Positions 1 to 4,929 of a DNA stretch of 6,131 nucleotides are shown piece by piece. The notes below the pieces were generated by a model. The model was given only the letters and a program-made list of their open reading frames with translations, did not search any database and had not been told where the DNA came from. The stretch spans positions 1-6,131 of the forward strand of contig CAYNCU010000235.1 of the NCBI GenBank assembly GCA_964395765.1, given 5' to 3'. The translations under genes and the position numbers were made by a program. The DNA comes from DATDPY01 sp964395765. GTDB taxonomy: Bacteria; Bacteroidota; Bacteroidia; Cytophagales; Cyclobacteriaceae. Within the stretch, counting starts at the first letter, position 1. Each line of letters begins with the position of its first letter.

Positions 1-584
1 GGATTGAATTTTGTAAGGAGTTCTCTTAATTTTTTTAAAGCAAGTACCATTTGATTCTCTACAGTTTTTGGAGAAATGTTGAGAATTTGCGCCACTTTCT
101 TGTAAGATAAACCATCCTCTTTTACAAGCCTGAAGATTATTTCGCAACGATCTGGTAAACTGGCTATTGCCAATTCAATTTCCTGATTCAATTCTTTGTT
201 GATCATATTATAATCAGGTCCTCTGTATTCGACGATCTTACTATTTATGATCTGCTCAGTTTTGAATCTTTTGTTTTTCCTGGTATAGGAAATAGACTGA
301 TTTTTTACTGCTGTATACAGGTAGTTTTCTATATCTTCAATAAATACCAATCTTTTTCGATTGTTATATAATTTCACGAATACATCAGATACAATTTCTT
401 CGCATAACAAATCATTGGGCAAATAATAAAATGCCCAACGAAATAATCGAGGATAATAGAAATCATAAAAGCTTCTAAAAGCTTTTTGATCATCATTTGC
501 AATCTGATTTAAAATCAGTTTTCTATTTACTATTGATTCTCTCAAATGATTTTGAACCCATATCTCTTTGTTCAAAACTACCAT
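1..584 (-). CDS. RNA polymerase sigma factor, ECF (sigma-70) family, 3' end cut by the window edge
   Basis: Reading the minus strand from the ATG at 584-582 gives 194 codons without a stop, running off the left edge. An in-frame TAA (587-585) lies directly before this ATG, so it is the first possible ATG start; no clear ribosome binding site is seen. Sigma region 2 spans about residues 30-105: an acidic helix with CEEIVSDVFVKLY (61-73), then NYLYTAVKNQ (87-96) and a basic stretch ending near 106, the parts that bind core polymerase and the -10 element. Region 4 spans about 135-190: SLPDRCEIIF (142-151), then a helix-turn-helix, GLSYKKVAQILNISPKTVEN (158-177), that reads the -35 element. This two-domain build without regions 1 and 3, and a length near 195 residues, fit the ECF class abundant in Bacteroidota. 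Such genes often precede a FecR-like anti-sigma gene and a SusC/SusD pair; any such partner would lie beyond the left edge, so the regulon is unknown. The gene is visibly more AT-rich than the AsmA-like gene. At most a few C-terminal residues are missing. Confidence 0.92.
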   Translation of the reverse strand, partial: MVVLNKEIWVQNHLRESIVNRKLILNQIANDDQKAFRSFYDFYYPRLFRWAFYYLPNDLLCEEIVSDVFVKLYNNRKRLVFIEDIENYLYTAVKNQSISYTRKNKRFKTEQIINSKIVEYRGPDYNMINKELNQEIELAIASLPDRCEIIFRLVKEDGLSYKKVAQILNISPKTVENQMVLALKKLRELLTKFN

Positions 585-858
585 TTATCGATGGTACCAC
601 AAAGCTCCACCATGCCAAAATTTAAAGATTTTCAATGAATAGTGATACTTTAAAATTTTGTCAAATACAATCAAGTAAATACATGCATTTCGTCAATTGC
701 GGATCAGGAATTGCTTAAGAAAGTGTTTTAAGTATCAAGGGTTATGGAAATAAAATATGAAGTACAGGAATAGAATTCGAAATCTGGTGCAAATTCATAC
801 ATTGGGAGGCATTTTTACAACTCGAATTGTCCGTGTTGATTTTAGTGGTAAATAAAAA
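585..858. other. AT-rich spacer upstream of the sigma factor gene, no gene seen
   Basis: No convincing coding region or RNA gene is visible. The promoter of the sigma factor should lie here on the minus strand. I looked for the Bacteroidota promoter pattern (TTTG, about 20 bases, TAnnTTTG) and found only weak partial matches, such as a TAAATTTTG around 620, without a properly spaced upstream box. The promoter is therefore not assigned. Confidence 0.5.
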
Positions 859-890
859 AAGCACTTACAAATTTCACTTTGTAAGTGCTT
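852..890 (-). terminator. Intrinsic terminator downstream of tRNA-Val
   Basis: A perfect 13-bp stem (AAGCACTTACAAA at 859-871 with TTTGTAAGTGCTT at 878-890) closes a 6-base loop. Read on the minus strand it runs straight into a T-rich tail (seven T's, then ATTT), the form of a rho-independent terminator. It starts about ten bases after the 3' end of the tRNA, so it most likely ends the tRNA transcript. In the plus direction the tail is only five T's after a G and A, and no plus-strand gene precedes it, so a two-way role is possible but unsupported. Confidence 0.88.
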
Positions 891-900
891 GATTTTTAAG

Positions 901-975
901 TGGGCGCACAAGGATTCGAACCTTGGACCCCCTGCTTGTAAGGCAGGTGCTCTGAACCAGCTGAGCTATGCGCCC
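901..975 (-). tRNA. tRNA-Val (anticodon UAC)
   Basis: The minus strand folds into a complete cloverleaf of 75 nucleotides. The acceptor stem is GGGCGCA (975-969) with TGCGCCC (908-902), and the discriminator base is A (901). The D arm has a GCTC/GAGC stem. The anticodon arm has a CCTGC/GCAGG stem with loop CTTACAA. The T arm has a CAAGG/CCTTG stem with loop TTCGAAT. The anticodon TAC lies at 940-938 and reads GUA and other valine codons. The 3' CCA is not encoded and must be added after transcription. The D-loop carries one extra C (GGTTCAGAG) compared with the nearby fragment at 1017-1026 (GGTTAGAG). The terminator at 852-890 follows it. No other tRNA is intact in the window, so it appears to be a single-gene unit. 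Confidence 0.97.
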
Positions 976-1016
976 GGAATCTTAAATAAAAGAACAATTC
1001 ATCTAACTAAATCAAT

Positions 1017-1096
1017 CTCTAACCAGTGCCGACCCACCCAAGTGGGGAGGCATCCCGCCTGAACGAAAGTTCAGGGCGGGACTGAGCTATGCGCCC
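1017..1096 (-). pseudogene. Fragment of a second tRNA-Val-like gene, split in the D-loop by a palindromic insert
   Basis: On the minus strand the 15 bases GGGCGCATAGCTCAG (1096-1082) equal the first 15 bases of the intact tRNA-Val, and identity continues three bases upstream (TCC). After a 55-base interruption comes CTGGTTAGAG (1026-1017), which continues the D arm exactly where the first piece stopped, differing from the intact gene only by one missing C. Joined, the two pieces give tRNA positions 1-24, with an acceptor 5' strand and a three-pair D stem (CTC/GAG). Anticodon arm, T arm and acceptor 3' strand are absent, so no functional tRNA can form. The second piece is short and could match by chance, but its exact continuation of the broken D-loop makes a split tRNA fragment the better reading. 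Confidence 0.72.
1027..1081. mobile_element. 55-base double-hairpin element inserted in the tRNA fragment
   Basis: The insert consists of two adjacent hairpins and nothing else. Hairpin A (1027-1052) pairs TGCC with GGCA, has a symmetric GA/GA internal loop, then pairs CCCAC with GTGGG around a CCAA loop. Hairpin B (1053-1081) pairs TCCCGCC with GGCGGGA, has one bulged G (1074), then pairs TGAAC with GTTCA around a GAAA tetraloop. The outer ends of the two hairpins coincide with the two breaks in the tRNA copy; the restored target reads CAG|CTG. No target-site duplication and no reading frame belonging to the element are seen, so any movement would need a protein encoded elsewhere, as for REP-type or other palindromic repeats. 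Mobility is inferred from position and structure; a second copy of this element is not visible in the window. Confidence 0.6.
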
Positions 1097-1100
1097 GGAC

Positions 1101-1163
1101 GTCTCTCACCAATGTCCGGTGGACATTGGTGAGAGACGGGCCAGCTCTTCGCGCTGGCCCGTC
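1101..1163. repeat. Two further tandem hairpins upstream of the tRNA fragment
   Basis: Hairpin C is a perfect 17-bp stem: GTCTCTCACCAATGTCC (1101-1117) pairs with 1121-1137 around the three-base loop GGT. Hairpin D pairs GACGGGCCAGC (1135-1145) with GCTGGCCCGTC (1153-1163) around a seven-base loop. The GAC at 1135-1137 can pair either within C or within D, so the two stems compete for three bases. The pair starts four bases beyond the tRNA fragment and is bordered by CCGGAC (1095-1100) and GTCCGG (1173-1178). Neither stem is followed by a T-run on either strand, so these are not ordinary terminators. They could be a second palindromic unit of the same general kind as 1027-1081, although the sequence is different. 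Confidence 0.7.
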
Positions 1164-1431
1164 CCTATCTTTGTCCGGAAATTCGTTAAGAATTAATCCG
1201 GCCTTTCCAATTTGGCCGCTTCTTAACAATTCCATCAATAGTTCTAAAGAACGACAATAATTAATATTTCCGCCATTTCGTTGGGGAACGCAAATTTATC
1301 ACTTCTCCGCTTCGCCACAAATCCATACGTATGTTTTTTTAATGCCCCAAAGCGTAATAATTTATGCCCTTCCTTACCATTCATAATAAAATAGGAATAA
1401 AATTTGTTATTATGTTGTGTGCCGTCCATCT
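1164..1431. other. Gene-free stretch between the palindrome cluster and the AsmA-like gene
   Basis: I cannot support a gene here. On the minus strand two short overlapping open frames exist. One of 61 residues (1429-1244) would start antisense to the start of the AsmA-like gene. The other (open from 1295, with its first ATG at 1235, to the TGA at 1073-1071) reads into the palindrome cluster. Neither has a ribosome binding site or a recognisable domain. The stretch must contain the promoter of the AsmA-like gene. A TAAAATTTG around 1396-1404 resembles a Bacteroidota -7 box, but lacks a good TTTG partner at the right distance. Confidence 0.45.
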
Positions 1432-3933
1432 ATGGGTGTATTGAAAAGAGCTGTTAAACTTACCGGAATCCTGATTTTATCCCTTGTTCTTTTACTGGGA
1501 ATCGTCTTTGCTACCGCTTACTTCTTCCGGGACAAGATCATCAGTATGGCCATAAACCGGATCAACAATAACCTGGATTCGCCTGTAAAAGTTGACAAAG
1601 TATCACTTGATGCCCTGGGGAATTTTCCCGATCTGACGCTGAGATTATATAATGTAAAGATCAGCGAAAGCCATAAAATAACAGGATTACCCATCTGCCA
1701 GGCCGGGAATATAGAAATTTCCTTCGGGCTTTTCGACCTCATCGTAGGAAAGTATACCTTTCAGGGACTTTCGATCGACAATGCCGTACTGGACCTGGCC
1801 CTCGATACGGCTGGTAATACGAATTACCATATTTTCAAGGATAGAAAGGAAAATGACCAGGGTGCTTCCGATGTAATAGTGAATTTCAGGAAAATAAGCC
1901 TCAAAAATGTGTCCTTTAATTTTACCAGTTTTGCGAACGGCAATGCTTTAATCCTGCATACCCCGGCACTGGAATCTAGGCTGAAATACAGTAGTGATAA
2001 AATCCATGCGAAAGTCTCGGGGACGATTAAAAGTGAAAAGGTTTACATTAACGGGATCAATTATCTTGCCGGGGAAACTTCGGAGTTGAAGTCAGAATTT
2101 GTTTATAACCTTGACAGCGATTGGGTCAATTTCACGAATTCTTCCCTCGAGATCAACCACTTTAATTACATTCTCAATGGACGTGTGGGAACTACCGGGG
2201 AAGAGAAAATTGATCTCTCCATTCAATCCGAACGAAGTGACTTAAAGGCTTTGACTTCATTATTGCCGGCGAAATACAGGGAATATTTGAAGGATTATCA
2301 AAGCCAGGGCGATATTAATTTCCGGGGCACTGTAAAAGGAGAATTAATTTCCGAATCGAACCCGCTGGTGAATTTTGAATTTGGTTGCCGGGAAGTTACC
2401 CTGTATCATCCCCAAATAAATAAAAGTTTGAAAGATGTTTCATTTACCGGGTCATTTACAAATGGCAGCGGACGGAATTATCAAACTTCGGACCTCGAAA
2501 TTAAAAACCTGAAAGGCGTCCTCGACAACAGAGCATTCAGCGGTGAATTGTCGCTTGTCAACCTGAATACAATGAATATTAACCTTGATTTAACGGCGGA
2601 CCTTAACCTTGGAACTGTATTAACCCTTTTTCCGGTTAAGAATATTAAGTCGGGCGCAGGGACGATGACGGTGAATGTAAAAATTTCCGGACCATTAAAA
2701 CCGGCCGCCGACAAGGGAGAGCGGGAAGGTTCCGGTATCCTGGCTTCCGGCGATCTCACGCTGAATAATGCAGATTTACAAACCTATTATTCGGAAAGCA
2801 GTCTCACCGGCCTCAACGGGATATTTCATTTTAACAATGAAGACCTGGCCATAGAGAGTTTCAGCGGAAAAATCGGTTCGAGCGATTTCAGGATCTCCGG
2901 ATTTTTTAAAAATCTTTTGCCCTTTATCTTTCTTCCTGACCAGCCCATTCTCATCGATGCAGATTTCCAGTCCGGTTTTTTAAACCTCAATGAACTGCTT
3001 CAGGCTAATTTTTCGTATGGTAATCCGCAACCTGCTGACTCCGGCTATCATCTTGATATCTCACCCAAGCTGGATGTGAGTCTGAATTGCAGGGCCCGGG
3101 AGGTGATCCTGAAAAAATTCAGCGCGAGAAATGTAACAGGGCATGTCACCATTAGAGACCAACGCATAATTGTGGATACCGCGAAAATGAATTCCATGGG
3201 CGGAAACCTTACCCTTTCCGGCACTGTTTCCGCGCGTCAGCCGAATAACCGGGAAATCCTGGCCGACGGCCATCTGGAAGGGATCTATATCGACAGCGTC
3301 TTTTATGTTTTCAATAATTTCAACCAGGATTTCCTGGTCAGCCACCACCTGAAAGGCCAGATCTTTGCCGATGTCAATACTTTCCTGGCGCTTGACAGGA
3401 ACCTGAAATTCAAGCCCAAAAGCCTGATGTCATTTATCAATATATCCATCGTAAACGGCGAGTTGAATAATTTTGAACCCATGCAGAAACTGTCAAAATA
3501 CATTGACTCAGAAGCCTTAAAACATCTGAAGTTTTCGGAGCTAAGGAATGATATTACAGTGAAGGACGAGGTAATCACCATTCCGCAGATGGATATTATT
3601 TCCAATGTTTCCACCATAAAGGTCAGTGGTACCCATACTTTCGACCAGCATATCGATTATCATTTTACGGTTCCGTTATCTCAATTCGGGAAGGAGGACC
3701 CGGATATGAAATTCGGAGAAGTTGAATCCAGCGACGGGGGAATGAATGTATTTCTGAAGATGACCGGAACAACGGATGATTATAAGGTGACGTATGATAC
3801 AAAAGCGATGAAAAATAAGATCGCCAGCGATTTCAAGCAGGAAGGCCAGGAACTGAAAGAGATATTTAAAAAGAAAGAAACCAAGCCGGATACAAAAGTG
3901 AAGCTGGATGAAAATGATTATTTTGACCAGTGA
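1432..3933 (+). CDS. AsmA-family inner-membrane-anchored envelope protein
   Basis: This is an 833-residue protein with one N-terminal membrane anchor (about residues 10-32, rich in Leu, Ile and Val, preceded by Lys and Arg), which puts the long remainder in the periplasm. The body is mostly beta-strand-like, with recurring segments of the ISG, LNG or FSG type followed by a strand, as in AsmA/TamB-like proteins. A segment at about 485-523 (SGFFKNLLPFIF and the following acidic strand) is typical of Bacteroidota homologues. The AsmA C-terminal region lies at about 630-750, with LNNFEPMQKLSKYI near 676 and SGTHTFDQHIDYHF near 731. The last 40 or so residues are a charged, lysine- and glutamate-rich tail. 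In Proteobacteria, relatives (AsmA, TamB, YhdP) act in outer-membrane assembly and in lipid transfer between membranes; a similar role here is inferred. I prefer the ATG at 1432; an in-frame GTG at 1417 would add five residues (MCRPS), and neither has a clear ribosome binding site. It appears to be a single-gene unit. Confidence 0.87.
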   Translation: MGVLKRAVKLTGILILSLVLLLGIVFATAYFFRDKIISMAINRINNNLDSPVKVDKVSLDALGNFPDLTLRLYNVKISESHKITGLPICQAGNIEISFGLFDLIVGKYTFQGLSIDNAVLDLALDTAGNTNYHIFKDRKENDQGASDVIVNFRKISLKNVSFNFTSFANGNALILHTPALESRLKYSSDKIHAKVSGTIKSEKVYINGINYLAGETSELKSEFVYNLDSDWVNFTNSSLEINHFNYILNGRVGTTGEEKIDLSIQSERSDLKALTSLLPAKYREYLKDYQSQGDINFRGTVKGELISESNPLVNFEFGCREVTLYHPQINKSLKDVSFTGSFTNGSGRNYQTSDLEIKNLKGVLDNRAFSGELSLVNLNTMNINLDLTADLNLGTVLTLFPVKNIKSGAGTMTVNVKISGPLKPAADKGEREGSGILASGDLTLNNADLQTYYSESSLTGLNGIFHFNNEDLAIESFSGKIGSSDFRISGFFKNLLPFIFLPDQPILIDADFQSGFLNLNELLQANFSYGNPQPADSGYHLDISPKLDVSLNCRAREVILKKFSARNVTGHVTIRDQRIIVDTAKMNSMGGNLTLSGTVSARQPNNREILADGHLEGIYIDSVFYVFNNFNQDFLVSHHLKGQIFADVNTFLALDRNLKFKPKSLMSFINISIVNGELNNFEPMQKLSKYIDSEALKHLKFSELRNDITVKDEVITIPQMDIISNVSTIKVSGTHTFDQHIDYHFTVPLSQFGKEDPDMKFGEVESSDGGMNVFLKMTGTTDDYKVTYDTKAMKNKIASDFKQEGQELKEIFKKKETKPDTKVKLDENDYFDQ

Positions 3934-4186
3934 TTTTTTAAAAAGTAATTCATTTCCAAAGATCGATGCTGAAGGTAGTTGCCTGAAATCAAAAATCTGA
4001 ATTCAACATTCATAAATATTATAAGTAATTTCTGATTTCTGATATGTGATCTTTGACTTCAGAAAGGTGACATTTCAGAAGCTTTTAAATAAAATAGGTG
4101 AGGCATCGAATGAATATAAGGAGGGAAAATAAAGGTAGAGCCTGTTAACAAATTTCTTTCGGTGTAGTGTCAGGCCTAAGGAAATA
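3934..4186. other. AT-rich spacer between two convergent genes
   Basis: The AsmA-like gene and the response regulator point toward each other across this spacer, so only 3' ends and terminators are expected. No strong intrinsic terminator is seen. The best candidate for the minus-strand response regulator is a 5-bp pairing of GCCTG with CAGGC around 4140-4175, with a large loop followed by a pyrimidine-rich stretch, which is weak. Around 3985-4075 there is low-complexity sequence with imperfect repeats of the AAATCTGAA / TTTCTGATTTC kind. AAGGAGGG at 4118-4125 resembles a ribosome binding site but serves no plausible reading frame. Confidence 0.45.
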
Positions 4187-4618
4187 TCAATTGTCCCAGA
4201 GCTTTAGGGTCAATTTTTTTTTTAGGTCTTCAAGGATCTCCATAAGATTATCCGTAGTGATCGGTTTTTGAATGAATTTTTTCACGGATTTGAAATTTTC
4301 CGCCTTCAGTTTATCATTCTCGAAAATTGAAGTAGTAAGAATTACCAGGTGTATCCTGTCCCGGATCGATTCGTCCAGTTTTTCATATTCTTCAAGAAAT
4401 CCCCATCCATCCATATCGAATAATAAAAGGTCAAGGAATATTACTTCCGGCAGGCGGTCGGGGTGTCTTGCATTTTCGGCCAGGCTAGAAAGTGCTTCTT
4501 TTGCATTGCCAAAATTCTGGATTTGTTTGGCAAAATTTGAAATGGTGATCAACTTAGAAAATATATAACTGCTCACCTCATCATCATCAATTAACATTAT
4601 TCTTTTTAAAGGTTTCAT
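4187..4618 (-). CDS. Single-domain response regulator (receiver domain only)
   Basis: This is a 143-residue protein made of one receiver (REC) domain and no DNA-binding or enzymatic output domain. The acidic pocket is D11, D12 and D13 (MLIDDDE), the phospho-acceptor is D63 (VIFLDLLLFDMDGW), the switch threonine is T95 (VILTTS), and the conserved lysine is K118 (FIQKPIT). All catalytic positions are therefore present. The loop after D63 normally reads M-P before the DG pair; here these positions are L66 and F67, so the usual proline is missing. The protein is expected to be cytoplasmic and phosphorylated by a histidine kinase encoded elsewhere, passing the signal by protein contact, as with CheY- or Spo0F-like proteins. 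Similar short receivers are common in Bacteroidota. No kinase gene lies in the window. The ATG at 4618-4616 is supported by domain length; no strong ribosome binding site precedes it. An inverted repeat lies about 35 bases upstream. Confidence 0.93.
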   Translation of the reverse strand: MKPLKRIMLIDDDEVSSYIFSKLITISNFAKQIQNFGNAKEALSSLAENARHPDRLPEVIFLDLLLFDMDGWGFLEEYEKLDESIRDRIHLVILTTSIFENDKLKAENFKSVKKFIQKPITTDNLMEILEDLKKKLTLKLWDN

Positions 4619-4650
4619 CGCTTTTTCATTTAATTTTCATCGTACCTTTT

Positions 4651-4676
4651 TATTAGTGAAAACTGTGCCACTAATA
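4651..4676. promoter_or_regulatory. Inverted repeat upstream of the response regulator, possible operator
   Basis: TATTAGTG (4651-4658) and CACTAATA (4669-4676) form a perfect 8-bp inverted repeat with a 10-base centre. It ends 32 bases before the start codon of the minus-strand response regulator. The spacing of the half-sites would suit a dimeric DNA-binding protein. It is not followed by a T-run on the minus strand, so a terminator is unlikely. An 8-bp repeat in AT-rich DNA can occur by chance. Confidence 0.3.
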
Positions 4677-4756
4677 TTAAATTATTGTTAATCAGCTATT
4701 TAAATTGACCTTTGTAGTTTCTATACGTAGCATTTTTTCCCAAATCGGGACTGTTT

Positions 4757-4815
4757 TCCCAGCCTGCTGAAGCCTGGGATTATAAAAATCACTTTAGCGG
4801 GCCTACGGCCTGGGG
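4757..4815. repeat. Short GC-rich repeats in the intergenic region
   Basis: Two GC-rich blocks stand out from the AT-rich surroundings. The first pairs TCCCAG (4757-4762) with CTGGGA (4774-4779). The second pairs GGCC (4800-4803) with GGCC (4807-4810) around TAC. Both blocks end in the same GCCTGGG (4772-4778 and 4808-4814) and both begin with an AGCCT- or GGCCT-like half, so they look like two versions of one short repeat about 36 bases apart. No coding potential is seen in the surrounding gene-free stretch (4619-4929). Confidence 0.4.
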
Positions 4816-4870
4816 AAGATTTATTGCTGTAGAACTATCGTTGGATTGAGCGGTTGAAACTTTTTTGAAG

Positions 4871-4928
4871 GATAATGCTCCTGACCGTCAGACCACTGCT
4901 CTTAATGCATATTGATACAGGCATTATC
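4871..4928 (-). repeat. Long-range inverted repeat just after the stop codon of the T9SS-type gene
   Basis: GATAATGC (4871-4878) and GCATTATC (4921-4928) are perfect 8-bp complements about 42 bases apart. A further CTG/CAG pairing inside is possible if two bases bulge, and the outer end continues through a G-T and an A-T pair into the TAA stop codon itself. In the minus-strand transcript this would be a stem beginning at the stop codon. There is no T-run after it, so it is not a standard intrinsic terminator; it could be a 3' end-protecting structure. The open loop is large, so this is tentative. Confidence 0.35.
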
Positions 4929-4929
4929 T

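Noticed and set aside
757..855. A 32-codon open frame on the plus strand starting at the ATG 757-759
   Set aside because: Short, no ribosome binding site, no recognisable domain, and it ends at the edge of the tRNA terminator. Expected by chance.
1027..1163. CRISPR array or integron attC site
   Set aside because: The four hairpins differ in sequence and there are no regularly spaced identical repeats with spacers, no cas genes, no integrase and no attC core sites.
1101..1163. Intrinsic terminators
   Set aside because: No T-run follows either stem on either strand.
1244..1429. A 61-residue open frame on the minus strand
   Set aside because: Starts antisense to the start region of the AsmA-like gene, has no ribosome binding site and no recognised domain. 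Kept only as part of a possible decayed gene remnant in the findings.
4118..4125. AAGGAGGG as a ribosome binding site for a hidden small gene
   Set aside because: No ATG, GTG or TTG at a suitable distance opens a reading frame of useful length.
4272..4568. A 98-residue open frame on the plus strand
   Set aside because: It lies fully antisense to the response regulator, whose catalytic residues are all intact; it is a shadow of that gene.
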